DNA from: Magicicada septendecula
Taxonomy: Eukaryota > Arthropoda > Insecta > Hemiptera > Cicadidae
Length of the DNA stretch: 64,000 nt
Assembly (NCBI GenBank): GCA_034769895.1
Contig: CM068372.1
Span: 383,675,910-383,739,909 of the forward strand
Reading direction: 5' to 3'
Position numbers and translations under genes: made by a program. This document shows, piece by piece, positions 29,675 through 42,052 of this stretch (position 1 is its first letter; each line of letters begins with the position of its first letter). The notes under the pieces were generated by a model. That model ran no database searches. It was not told the origin of the DNA and saw only the letters and a program-made list of their open reading frames with translations.

Positions 29675-30806
29675 TGAAATACTACATCTTATTTTGTTTC
29701 TAAGTTCGTCCCTAGTTCGGACGTCAATGAAATACTACTTTCTCTTTACAACATTTAAATTATTAATAAAACAGAATAAACTTACCTTACAGGCCAAGGT
29801 CCGGCACACGAACTGTGAACTATAAACGTGATTTAGGGTTACATACTTCAATGACTACACACATTTTATAGTTAACCAACTCAAATCGATTTATTGCTTT
29901 TTTATAGTTACCTTTCATGATTCAACAACACATGCTCCCTCCTTCTTTATCTTCAAATGGACAACATTACTGCGGGTAGGTCAACCCCGTCTGATAAAAT
30001 TTACGACAGATCAATTTAAACCAAAACTATTTATCTACTACTTCTTATACTTCAAGTTTAATTATTTATTAACTATTTACACAAAGCAACCCAGCATTTA
30101 CCCACGCACACAGTCATTCAGTTTATTTACAAACCCATTTAATTTAGAGCGCTCTGTATTTTTTTTTTAATTTTCCACATTGTAAAATACGTTTTTTTTA
30201 ATTTTCCATATGATACGTTTACTTAATTTTGATGATTCGGGCTGACCACCTGCTGTACTGGTTTCACAATTTCGTCAATGTTCTCCGAATTCAGTTCTCC
30301 TTTTAGATTTTGATATTACTGCCGATTAACGAACGTTACACATTCTGCACCACTTTATTTTATAATTTTTTGGCCGGTCTGTCTACATTTTATTACATTT
30401 CAAAGTATTTTTTGCGAACCGCGCGTACACACAACTGCGCGGCTCAGATGTCGTTAGCCGACTGTCTTTAACTATAAAATTCCCATTTCTGTGTGGGCAG
30501 GACGAAAACTGTGCCCAGCCGGCAGGCGCGCACAACTGCTCGCGTCCGTTGTCGTGAGATGTTATTTGCCGACTGTCTTTATTCTCCGCACACTGGGCGA
30601 AAAAATGTACCTGTGCGTGCCGTTAGCGTGAGAACGTTGGCCGCCTGAGCGCGCACTTGTGGGCAAATTCGCGCCCTCGCTGCTAATCTGCATTCCAATG
30701 CCGAGCCGTACCAGCCTCGAAGATATACTCTATTCACCAAATATTCTTTTATGGAATAAAATTGAAAAGATTAAAATTATAAAAACTCATGGGTTTGTAC
30801 CGTTAC
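29675..30806 (-). repeat. Element 2 3' LTR
   Basis: 1132 bp ending GTACCGTTACA. The middle is GC-rich (30410-30700) and includes two diverged copies, about 98 bp apart, of a block with ACACAACTG followed by GCCGACTGTCTTTA (about 30430-30472 and 30524-30582). Confidence 0.75.
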
Positions 30807-30852
30807 AATACCCCTCCAATGAGAGGTTTTCTGCCGAAACAGAAAACTCTCA
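30807..30852 (-). promoter_or_regulatory. Element 2 polypurine tract and UUCG hairpin
   Basis: On the minus strand a purine tract (TTGGAGGGGTAT) abuts the LTR. Next to it a hairpin (30818-30852) has inner stem TTTTCTG/CAGAAAA, loop TTTCGG and an outer stem of 7 bp. Position and shape match element 1. Confidence 0.65.
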
Positions 30853-33800
30853 TTGCTAAACCCTAAGAGGATCAGTGAGGATATGGCGCCAACAACCCCC
30901 CTTTAATTCCTTAACACATCATGGGTAAACTACCCCCCTAGCTCGGCGACTATGGCAGCACCTGCACGATATTACTGGACTTCTCTACTCGAGATCCCAA
31001 CACCATAAAATTTGACAGGTACTCACCACAGTACCACCTAACCTTGTAACATTCTGAGTAAAATTCCAAAACTGGCCTTATACCATACCAGATCCTCAAC
31101 CGATATATCTCCCCTTACATACATACTGGGTTGCCTTTGGCAAAGTACTGGGTGCGTATACATTTTCATTACCAACTACATACTATCTCCACCCATCAAT
31201 TATTAAAGTAAACTTCACAAGCATTCCGTATTTGCTTCTACACAATTTAATTCTCCTTTTTCAAAAAAAAAAAAAATATATATATTTTTTTTCTATTATT
31301 TTCAAATCAAATTAAATTACTTAAATTTTGTTCAACTAGTGAACAAAACCTAAGTATATTATCAAAACCCACATCCAAGTTAGTCTACCTTATTTCTTTC
31401 CACTCCTTAATTTCATCGCAAATTAAAAATTTTTCCAAACATTTCCAAAATCTTTCAAATGAATTTACTTTATCATTCTTATTAACTAGATACTAACAAT
31501 CATAATAAACAAATAAAAATAAACAACTTATTTCTACCATAAATTCAAAAATAGCTATACTTGATTACAAAAGATAACATAAGATACACATCATGAATCA
31601 GCTGACCTCTTCTCTACTTATAGTGAACCTTAAAATTTAACATAAATTCTTTACTGCAAAGAATAAATTTTTTTTTCAAAAAAAAAACTTTAATTTCCAA
31701 AAATATCTCTTTTAACAATTTCAAACAAAAAATTATTTAATTACATTAATTAACAAGAGAATCCATGAGTCAATTACAAGAAACATATCATGGCTCTAAC
31801 ATCAGTCATCAGCTGATCTCTGAGGGTCAGGTGAATGACCTTACCCTAGACACACTACACAAAATTATACAATGTAAAATACATAACACACGTTTATAAT
31901 TACTACAACACAACATAATAAAACATAATAAATTCCTTCTCTCTTAGAATTAATCTTTTCAATCAGTAAAGTCATTTATAAAATATCATATAGAGCAAAA
32001 CATATTTAAATCAATTACTTTCGAACAAATTATCTACTGTAATCATCTGCCTTTAGCATAGTGTCTCTTGACTCAAAATAAAATCATTTAATTAGCTCAT
32101 CAGCTCACCAGCATAACTCATTTTAATATTTACTAATGCATTACTCCCCTGAGTAACCTCCTTACCACACACACTATGGGCCCCCTGGACTGTAGCGCCC
32201 AGTTGCCTCCACAAGAACTGACTTTTATTGGGTGTAGACGCTGCCTACCCCATTCTTGCTTCGGCCTTACAAAACATTCGGTATTACTGGTGTCCGAGGA
32301 CACCAGTAACCCTACTAAACTTAGGTATATGCTCTTAAACGGTCTACCATCCCATTCGATGGATAGCCGCTGTTCCATAGTTCTGGTGATTCCCCTGATT
32401 TACCCCCCTGTTAATTTCTAAATTCACCTCTTACAACCATAACAACTAGGCAGAATGTGACGCAATGAGCCCCGACCATAGCTGTCAAAGCTGAGCCAAT
32501 TCCACGGTCAGGGTTCGGTGAGGCCATGACCGCCCGAAAGTTGGGGAATCACAAGTAAAAGATATATTTGTTTATGATATAGTTACATTTAAAATTTACA
32601 ATTTACATTGCATGAAATTTCTAGTCTTGGTTGTGTGTTTTAATACCACACATTTCTTTCTTAACTTTCCCTACACTCCTTCATTAACTTAAAATAGTGA
32701 GTACAACAAAATATTTACTTATTCATCTGAACTAATCTATTCCTACTTAGATAGGCTATCACCAACTAACGATTCAATCTTTAATTACAACTTAATTGAC
32801 CATTTAATAAAAAAGGTTTTACTCTCTCTACGTCCCTTAAAATAAACATCTACTTTGCATCTGAATAAAAATTACAAACATTTCAATTTTAGGTTTAGTT
32901 TCAAATTCTATTAACTCGTGACCGTGTTACATTTTATTATTACATTTCAGTTATTAACTTCTATTAATCGTTTTCGTCATCAATTAGTTTGGGTAATTCT
33001 CAGTCATTCACAATGATTTGATTTACTGAATGGGTATTTAAATATGACCTTACCCCCCTTCTTCCTCCTAACAACCATTAACGGATTTATAGTATGACAC
33101 CAATCTCTCAATAACATTTACTTCCATTAACTTACTACTCTAACTCACCTTGAATCATTCTACTCTTATAACAAAATACCCGCTACCCTCTTTGTACCTA
33201 GGATGTGTGTTCCCTCCCTATACTCATTCCCTTATTAGTCCCTGGCCCTTTCCCAGGTAACTCCGCCAAACCTCAATTAAAACTATTCACCTCCCGCCAC
33301 AACATCTTGCGTTGAGGACTCCTTACCACACCACCCTCTTTACAAATTTTCACCATCAATTATTTACTCTCCAATCACATCACTCTCATTACTCTACATA
33401 CATGCACTATCGCTACTGTGTCCCTACTACTACCCCGTTTCTGAATTATTTACATTCCAGAATTCTTATTCTGTCTAACCCCCATTTAAAATCAACCTTG
33501 ATGGACTTAATGCCTTATTGAAATAATTATTATCACCCAAACTCTAATTTTTTACAACATTTTACATTAAGTTAACCATTGAAAATTACATTATAAAACT
33601 CATAACTACCTCAAATTAGTTTCATCATTTAATTTAAACCTTTAACTCATTTAAAATTTATTATTCCAACATTAAACAGTTTACTTTATTTAAATTGCAT
33701 TATAAACTTCATACTTACAGTACATCACTCAATTGCATAAACACATGATTCCTGTCATAGACACAAAATTATGAACATTCATTACCACAAACATCACGTA

Positions 33801-34282
33801 CAACCATATGTATCTTCTGAACATAACAATTATATGATTCCACAACTAAACACATTTTACATTCATTCATTTACTATTTATTTTAAAGTTCAAATCTCAG
33901 AAACATCCTTTAAATTCATTATCACAATTTATTTCTACCACATTTAAATTAGTTAATTCATCTACAATTTATTTTAATTCAATCAGTTATTTAAACACAA
34001 CATTACTTTAATTACCTTCTTCCAAAACAATTACAGTTCATTTATTACAAACTCTCATTATTTATTTAACCTGATAAAATATCATTATTATAATCAAATT
34101 GATTTCTACTACATACACACATTGTTTACCTAAACTACATTTTATAAAACACACAATTAATTTCACTATAAATTTACTTACAATTCTTTGTCATTATTTT
34201 TCTATTTACCACACCTCATTTCATAAGTTAGCCATGTCATCACCATAAACTAAAATAATTAAAATGTCCATGATTTTTTTAT
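30853..34282 (-). other. Element 2 non-coding 3' region with GC-rich islands
   Basis: AT-rich, no credible reading frame. It shares the conserved islands of element 1, but the island starting GGATGTGTGTTCCC is at about 33207, between the other islands and gag. In element 1 it lies between the first and second palindromes (10308). Palindromes of ATCAGCTGA type are at about 31593 and 31808. Confidence 0.6.
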
Positions 34283-35811
34283 TTAACCCCCGTCATCGTA
34301 CAATAGTCTTATTTTTAAATAACAATTACCATCTTTAATTACACTCCTTTCATTATTATTATTTATATAATAATTCTTTAATATTTCAACTGTTTCCGCA
34401 AAACCCACATAATAATCTACTGGACTATCCCACATTATTATTAAATCATATAACCTGTCTACATCATTAGTTTTGGTCTTGTCACCGTCTGTATTATTAT
34501 CTATCACCCTTAAGCATTTTAACCTCTCGATTTCAGAATCATCTACTATTAATACTCCACGTCTAAGCACAGGTAAGCTTCCCATATAATTATCAACGTT
34601 ATCATCATTTATTTCTGCACTATCTTCACAACAAGGTAAGTCTTTCATATCATCTATTTTTTCAAATTTTAACTTCTCTTTTAACTTCTTATAGCTTCTA
34701 CTTAACGTGAATATCTCTATCTCCCTATCTATAAACAACTCTCTCTCTAAATATCTCTCATCATCATAACCCCACTGACCTATTTCATACCACGCAAAGG
34801 GCACCACAAACTTACTATATTTCTTGGCACTTCCAAGAACACCACAAAAAATTAAGGGACTATTTGAAGACACCGCGTCTTCCACATAACTTCTGGCGGA
34901 AACTCTGTCCTCATAAAACACCTGTGAAAACTCTATTTCACCATATACTTGGGGAAAATCTGCCCTTTGCCCACCTAACCTCTCTTCACACTCTCTCACT
35001 TTCATTAACACTTGCTAACAACTCTTCGTTATCACTCTCAACATTAACCACCTTACTCTTTAGCACCACATTTTCAATTATATCATTGTTATTAGACTCA
35101 CTACCGTAATTACCACTTACCTTGTTAATTATTTCTTCACTATTTTTCGTCATATTACTACCACTGTTACTTACCTTTTTATTCATTATCTGATTTAATT
35201 TACTGTCTAACCTTTTATTCATTTCGTCAATCTTCTCCTTGCACTTGTCACTTATTGATTCTAATATCTCCTCTTTAATACCATCACAACGTGTATTAAT
35301 TTCATTAACTTGTTTACTAAAATTAAAAAATTAATATTTTGTTGTTTAATTTCATCTCTGATCTCATTCAACTTTTCACTAAAATTATTTTTAAGCTTAT
35401 CATTCTGTTCATCAAATTTATTATTTATTTTCTCAAATTTATTATTCTGTTCGTCAAATCTAGCATCAAATTTATTATTCTGTTCATTAAATTTATCATT
35501 AAAATTACTATTTTGAGCGTCAAAACGACGATCTATTTTATCGAATTTTTCATCACTACTATCAAAACGACTCTTTATTTCATTAAATTGATTTAGTAAA
35601 ATATTCATCATGTCATCATCAAATTTCCTATTACATTTTGTTGAGGTTGGAGTTAACTGAACCCCTGAATCCTCTGTCACATTTGTTTGATCTGTTACAC
35701 TTAATTCGACTATTTTGTCTTGACCCACATTTGGAGTCGAATGGACTTCAAGGCCGCTCATGACAGCTGATTCATTAAAATTAATTATTTCCTCTATATT
35801 ATTTTCGTATA
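34283..35811 (-). pseudogene. Gag-like protein of element 2, broken and 5'-deleted
   Basis: The reading frame is open up to the deletion junction at about 35811 and includes EVHSTPNV and SGVQLTP. A Phe/Asp/Asn-rich coiled-coil region follows, with a repeated NNKFDEQ unit (35400-35560). The frame changes at about 35325 and again near 35000. The last piece (34283-35011) is 242 residues, acidic, with RLLYDDGG at the end, matching element 1's RLIFYDGG. The C-terminal half has no frame break here, unlike element 1, which helps define the ancestral protein end. Function unrecognised; Gag is inferred. Confidence 0.65.
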
Positions 35812-35904
35812 TCTCGAAGATATACTCTATTCACCAAATATTCTTTGATGGAATAAAATTGAAAAGATTAAAATTATAAAAACTCATGGGTTTGTACCGT
35901 TACA

Positions 35905-36460
35905 CCATGTAAGTAATGGTCGGGTGAGGAATAGGTCAGAATAGGGAGGCCACTCACAGCCGATATCCATTCACTGTGCCATGTAATGGTAGGGAGGAAT
36001 TAATAACCCCAATCAAGGAATCGACCTCAACAGAATATAAAGCAGAGGAAGAAAGAAAAGAAACCCCAGAGGAAATAAAAAATCAGTTGGTAACCACCTG
36101 TATAAGAAATATGAGGAAAAAATAATATATTTTTTAGATTTGCCCAGAGAAGAAAAGTAAGTTATTTGTGAATTGTTATATAATAACCCAAATCAAGAAA
36201 ATTTGTCACAACACAATCCCTGAAACCATAAGGAAGAAAGGAAATCCAGAGAACAAGAGAAAAGAAGCAAGAAACACTTGAAGTCAGTTCATCTACCTAA
36301 GCAAGTCCAATTATCCAAACACAAATAAGATAAAAGGTGTATACAATCAAGCTGAAATTAAAAAATACTATGAAAATTAAGAGAAGCACTTGTTATATAA
36401 ATCAGCTTATTTAAGTAATCAGTTTATTACTGAAATAAGCCGTTTTCAGGGGAGGTATTA
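35905..36460 (+). other. Element 3 internal region, right part, and polypurine tract
   Basis: Resumes element 3 after element 2. A-rich, with many stops and no recognised protein. It ends with a purine tract, CAGGGGAGGTATTA (36447-36460), immediately before the LTR start TGTTACATGA. Confidence 0.6.
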
Positions 36461-38705
36461 TGTTACATGATATTTTTTCCATCATCTTGTTGTATGATTG
36501 CATAAGTAAAGATATTTACAAACCCTAGGAAAGTACCAGAAAACATAAAGTAGCCTGCTTAAATGACTACTAATTATAGGTTTTATAATAATGATTAATA
36601 ATAAATAATGTTTTAATAATTATGTTTTGAACTATTAAAGTTAGTAAGACTAGAAGGACAATGTTTTGTAAATACTTACCATGTTAATACTTATCCCACT
36701 ATGTGTGTGAAAGTTGAGATTGACTCATAAGTTCAATAAGAGTTGTGATATGTTTATAATGGAAAGAGTTAATAGTAAAGAATGTTAGAATAATTATGTT
36801 TTGAGATATTAAAGTTAGTAAGTAAGGAGGACAATGTTTTGGGGACTACTTACCATGTGAATACCAGTTTTATTATGTTTGTAAAAACTGGAATGGATCC
36901 ATAAGTTAATAAGAATTGGAATATGTTTCATAATAGTTGTTAGTAATTAATTATTTGATGTTGATTGATAATATATGCTGTAATATTATTAAAAAAATGT
37001 TAATGTTAATGGAAGGGTACAAAAATTATAATAATAGAGATATTTGTGAAACTAGGTATGTTAGGCCTATATAGTTAAGGAATTTGGAAAAGAGTTTATA
37101 GTAAAACTAGAATAATTAATGTCATGTTGAACTATGTTATTACTGATTGTATCTAATAGTTTTAGTAAAGTGAAGGGTATAAATAAGAACTAATTATAAA
37201 TAATTTTGTACAAATAGTTAAAAGTGTAAACTAGTAACTCTAAAAATATGGAATGAAAACTAATCAAAAATGATATCAAAACAATCAGTGTTCCATCAGA
37301 AATTCAAAGATACTAGTATCTTGAAGATCAAAGATCATATAAAAAAGTTATAACATTTTTAAGACAATTGTATGTAAGATGTTAGAAGTTTGTTTATTTT
37401 GAGGCTCAGAGAGAACCATAGTAACTCGAGATGATACATTTTAAACCAATGAAAGCTAAGTTATAGGCCTTAGCAACAGACATGTTATACAAATAATTGA
37501 AAAGATTCCATTATGACAACTGAACGAGAAAGGATGATATAAAAAAACGAGAGACCAATCTAAAATATTTCGAGTGTAATAACAGTTAACGTAATTAAAG
37601 TTAAATCATTTTAAAAGATCGAATGTTTAGAAGAAAGAAGTAAACCATTATTCGAAAGAAGGAAGCCGATTAACATATGAAGAAATAAATTCAACGTATC
37701 CAGGAAGGGAAGTATTTTTGCTAATAACTAAACTGAAGAAATTACCTTAGTGTCCCAAGTTTACACTTGACAAAGAAACTGCTTACACTTTTTGATTAAA
37801 ATTATATTTAAACTTTCACTTGGAAAATAATTAATAAACAGTCTTATTTTCATGGTAAAAACTATTAATGTATGGTAATATGACCATTTAAAGTGTATTA
37901 AACATTGAAAATACGTAATTCAACATAACCTAAAGACACTGAACATTGTAAAGTTAGTAATAAACTCTTATTAAGACACTCTGTATTTAATTCTAAGTCC
38001 ATGTATTTTGGTACTTTTCCGAAGATCATTGTAGTTTATATCGTAGCCAAAAAGACCTAACGTAAAACAGTTTTAATTGTATCTTATTTAGCAATTATTA
38101 AAACGCAAATATTGTATACCCTGGGAGGTGGGAGTAACTGCTGCCATTCTGAGCAAATTTAAAGAACAGCCGCAAGACTTTGTTAATAAGTATATCTTTC
38201 TTTCACCAACATTTAATAAGGAGAATGAAGGTTTTGAGTTAAAGAACACCATATAAAAGGTTTTCTTTTCTTTCCTTAGTTGATAGTTTTATGTATATGA
38301 TATTATGTGTAACATAGAATTGAATGTAAATTTTTCATCAACTGGCATAGGTTGGTAACACTCCCGACAAGAAAAGTATGGTACAAGATTTGAATCTGCC
38401 TTACTGAGAATTAATATTCATAGTATTATATTAAATAAAAGATATAATAAAATAAAAATTAGAAGGAAAGAGAAACCCTTGTGATATATGCAATATTAAT
38501 TACAGATTAACCAATACATTTTATTTGCAACATACGATTGCAAATTGGCGCTCAACAAACATTACCCTGACAACTTAATAATCCTTAAAATTACTGAAAT
38601 TTTATAATAAAAAACTACATTTTCTTAATGTGTATGTTACAAATTGACTCAACCAACGCGTGGCAAATAAACCATACGATAGAGATCATTATTTAGTACG
38701 TTACA
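36461..38705 (+). repeat. Element 3 3' LTR, 2.25 kb
   Basis: Starts TGTTACATGATA after the polypurine tract and ends GTACGTTACA. Long, A-rich and non-coding. It contains a tandem duplication of about 180 bp at 36596-36940. Confidence 0.85.
36596..36940. repeat. Two-copy tandem repeat, ~180 bp
   Basis: Both copies contain ATAATTATGTTTTGA, ATTAAAGTTAGTAAG, GGACAATGTTTTG and TACTTACCATGT in order, at about 36596-36770 and 36780-36940. They lie within the element 3 LTR. Confidence 0.8.
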
Positions 38706-39479
38706 ATATACATAACTGATAACAACATGTTAATTTTTTGGAAACACAGCTTACATAGTTTTTGGAGACGGCCATGGAATTTTGAAGTTTCTCAAATTAT
38801 TAAAGTACAAAGTTTGCATTTGTATAAAATTCCTCAACTCGATGATCCACATAATGTTTACAGTTTTCTTAAAATTTTTTCTTCAATTTATTTTGTCTGT
38901 GGTATGTCCAAAATTAAAAAGAAATTATATTGGACACCATATTTGGGTTAAATACTCTTTGATTTGATATCCATCATGAATTTTACAATTTTTTCAAATT
39001 TTTGATTCTCTTTTTGGATCCCATCAGTCATCAATGTTTAAATTTCAAAAACTTGGGCTGATCTGTGGCAATCCCTCTTCAGCCAAATGGAAGGATGTGA
39101 GGAGACGCATACCAGGCCAGAAGTAAAGAAGATGGAGGCACATTATAAAGGTAGAGTAGTGTGTGTAGCCAAATAATTAATGGAAGTGACTGACGGAAGT
39201 GCCATAAAGTTTAAACATGAGGGCAGCCAAGACAGGGATGAGTAACACGGGTCACCAAAGCTGGAAGGAGGCGAAAGAAAGGCGTCAAGGTAGGGCGGGG
39301 GACACAAAGAAGAGTGCTAAAGACCAGGTAAGTAGTTAGAGAAAATTTAAAATGTTATGTGATCGAAAAGGATGTCAGATAGAGTATGTCTGAAGATGAG
39401 AATTAAGTGTTTCTATTTCTTTGTCTCTGACGGCGAGGAGTTCTGGGAGGAGGTCCATCGGCTATGGTAAGGAGGCGGT
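38706..39479. other. Intergenic, nothing recognised
   Basis: No supported gene. The 61- and 74-residue frames at 38727-38967 show no family motif. Confidence 0.4.
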
Positions 39480-39770
39480 TTATGAGGAAGGTCTGTAGGT
39501 GTTGCGGGTAGTTCTGTTGATGGAGGTGACCATGGATTGGAGAGAAGAGCGTTGTTTTGCAGTTTGGGAGTATTTCCAGTTGATCTTGAATAGGAAGAAG
39601 TCTATATTAAGACTGCATCGCCAGCATATAATATAGTATCTAAACTAGTGTATTGATTGAGTTTAATTCATGAGCTAATATCTAGCCTCCTTGCTTGGAT
39701 GATGTCGTCTATATTGATATTAAAAAGTGTCTGCGAAATACTGCACCCCTGTCTTACCACTTTATTTTAT
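39480..39770 (-). pseudogene. Non-LTR RT core fragment
   Basis: Minus-strand translation from about 39765 gives VRQGCSISQTLFNINIDDII, the conserved R-Q-G-C-x-x-S...LFN segment of reverse transcriptases. It continues into a decayed region with LDTILYAGDAVL-like text across frame changes near 39640. Multiple stops and shifts show it is dead. The subclass resembles the LINE fragments at 26.3-27.0 kb. Confidence 0.65.
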
Positions 39771-40690
39771 ACAATTTCTTCAACCATTGTCTTTCATGCA
39801 TTTACTTTTCTGTATTTTAAAGGTGCAATGTACATTTCTTAAACACGGTGGGCACCCTCACGATTCATAATAGACCACAATTTTTCCTGTTCAGAGGTGT
39901 ATTTTTATTTATGGATTTTAAAACGAGAAATTCCGTGTGTATGTATGGGTAGGTGAATTCAAGCTACGCACATGTGCTGATATTGTCTTCGGCCATATGT
40001 AGTGTCTGCTCTAACATGAGACATTCACAGTCAGCACATGCTATGCTGTCTCTGCTGGGATGAAACTCAGAGCATGGGAAACCATGAGGTGTGCAACGCT
40101 TAAAACTGCGGGAGCCATCCGCTCTGAAGTGACAACCCATCGTTACAAATGACTCGCCTCTGGGCAGTCTAGCCTGTCGACTACACCAGCGCGTTTAAGC
40201 TCCTGTGGGTGATGCCTTAAGAGGGCCACGGAGGTATGCCTCAGGCCTGGCGACACTGGCTGGAGCAATTCATTCAGGGACGTCCCCATGCTATACACGC
40301 TTATCGTGTATTTGTGGACCTCACCCTAACTCCTTGTGCCGAGCGAACGACCGTGCTTCACTGTTTGAACCTGGTGTTCATCGGGCTCCGGCCTGTACAA
40401 CACAAACAAACCAGGGTGTGACACGCCCCATGGATCTTCTGTCTGGCTGTCTGACGTTCTCAGTCGTGGAATGAAAAAATCGTTTATACTCAATGAAAAT
40501 AAAACTTACATCACTTTTGTTCTTGATAGCGGAAACACAGGGACGAATTTACAGCTGTAGATAATGTAGCGGGTGTTTAGTAGTAGACTAATGTATACGG
40601 TATGGTGCTTGTTGGTTTGTAAACTACAGGCCCCAGGTTTGTATCACTGGTGCTACACTGGGTACGTTTTTCAGCCCACAGGTGGACTCA
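39771..40690. other. GC-richer intergenic DNA, nothing recognised
   Basis: Less AT-rich than the surroundings. No supported exon. Open frames at 40205-40474 have no recognisable motif and may be fragments of further LINE copies. Confidence 0.35.
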
Positions 40691-40699
40691 ACCTGCGGA

Positions 40700-40945
40700 A
40701 ACGAGTATCTGGGATAACATCCTGGGTGGCTGAAGCATAGTGCTAAGAGAACGGGTAAAAGAATATTCCAGGACAGACCAGAGGGAGAAGGCGGGCCAAA
40801 GGAAAAGTGGCTGGACAACATCGATGAGGACCTCAGAAGACTTGGTGCCTGTAGAAGGAGAGGAGCGTGGCGGAGGACAGTAGAGCGTCTGAGCGTTGAA
40901 GAAGACGCGTACCAAGAGTTGAGTTGGAGAACCTCCTAAAAGAGG
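40700..40945 (+). pseudogene. Non-LTR RT C-terminal fragment
   Basis: One plus-strand frame contains FQDRPEGEGGPKEKWLDNI, then DEDLRRLGACRRRGAWRRT. This is the G-R-P...W-x-D-x-V/I-x-x-D-L-R pattern found at the C terminus of many LINE polyproteins. No catalytic region is present. The fragment stops near the frame end at about 40937. Confidence 0.65.
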
Positions 40946-41324
40946 AGGAACCAGGTGTGGCCCACCATAGTCCATATCTTAGAACACACACACCTAAACT
41001 CCTAGAAAGACCCGTTTTAGAGGAAATCTACCCTAGCTAGGTCAACAACAGCCACCATGAAACCATTCCTCACCTTGTGGACACTGGGGAGACAGGACTC
41101 CCAGCTGGGCTGGCTCACGATCCCGTGGTACCATTTTTGAGTACGTCGCTGATCAACACGGTGAGCTCCGAAGCCCAGAATGGTCAATCCAAAGGATCTC
41201 CCTCTTAGGTCTACGACGTTTCCTCCACCTTCTGGTGGTGGCAGGGGGACATTACCCCCACCAGACCAGTGGTAAGGCAGGCTTCTGTATCTTCCCCCTC
41301 GCTCGGTCCAACTCAATCAAAGTG

Positions 41325-41480
41325 GTGCGCAAGACAGAAGGCGATTGGGGCATGTTCTGAAAGAAGCCCAGGATCTATGTGGGCTGGATGGATGGAAGGA
41401 ATGTAGTGCTGGCTACACAGTCTTCTTTGTATGGCCAACGGGTCACATAAGGCAGTCTACCTTCCACAACTCCTACACTG
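41325..41480 (+). pseudogene. Second LINE C-terminal tail
   Basis: The frame contains AQDRRRLGHVLKEAQDLCGL, matching the D-R-x-x-W-R-x-x-V-x-E-A pattern at the extreme C terminus of LINE reverse transcriptases. It may be the end of the same copy as 40700-40945, separated by unrelated DNA at 41000-41320. Confidence 0.45.
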
Positions 41481-42052
41481 CTTATGCGGTAAAAACAAAG
41501 CCATAATAGTAATAATAATTTTTTTGTATGACGGAGGCTGTGACACACTAATGTTTGATGCAGGAGGATCCACAGTCCTACGGTGTGTGGGACTCACACC
41601 CCACTAAAACCACAAACATTTTGCCCATGGCGTGAATCCATCTTGGGACTCGGCTTTTGCAATACTTCAAGGTGGTGCCATTTGTTCTTCGTCCTGTGGA
41701 CGTTCATCTGTTCTAAACCTTCAGTGGGTCCACATTACCTGTTTTCTACTATTTGGTTAGCAGCCCCACCAAGATCATCTCCGGCTGCTTTCTTCTTTTG
41801 CCTTAGTACCTTCTCTATGTAGGCTGCTACAACTACATTTTTCAAGGCCTGACAGAATTAATATTTTTTTGTTTTTGTTGATGAGGTGAAAATGCTATTT
41901 ACGTATATGAGCCAACAGCCCATAGTGTCGGATTACTGACTAAAAACAATTCCTCAGCACTAACTAACCCAAGACCGTTTGTCAGGCTGGGCCTTACCTT
42001 TGTACCTACAGTGTCCTTTTGATGTATTTGTTTTCTTCTATGTGCCTTTGTT
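41481..42052. other. Intergenic, nothing recognised
   Basis: No motif-bearing frame. It includes a short poly-T and simple TAA-rich text at 41505-41525. Confidence 0.35.

Larger units (their letters stand above)
29675..35904 (-). mobile_element. Element 2: relative of element 1 with deleted 5' end
   Basis: Left (3') LTR 29675-30806 begins TGAAATACT. The right (5') LTR survives only as its last ~92 bp (35813-35904), with CCAT on both sides (29671-29674, 35905-35908) as a 4-bp target duplication. The polypurine tract, UUCG hairpin, GC-rich islands and gag-like protein are all homologous to element 1. A deletion has removed most of the 5' LTR, the primer-binding site and the first gag codons. 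The element lies inside element 3, so it is younger than that insertion. Confidence 0.8.
27048..38705 (+). mobile_element. Element 3: gag-only LTR element, split by element 2
   Basis: The right LTR (36461-38705) and a truncated left LTR (27048-27827) share about 780 bp at very high similarity. A primer-binding site follows the left LTR and a purine tract precedes the right one, so the element reads on the plus strand. Without element 2 the internal region is only about 2.4 kb (27828-29674 plus 35905-36460). It holds a broken gag-like coding region and no recognisable pol. Either pol was lost by deletion or the element is naturally non-autonomous. Confidence 0.75.

Noticed and set aside
40205..40474. 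Possible exon with Cys/Pro-rich 89-residue frame
   Set aside because: No domain motif, no clear splice sites and overlapping frames of similar length; lies among LINE debris.
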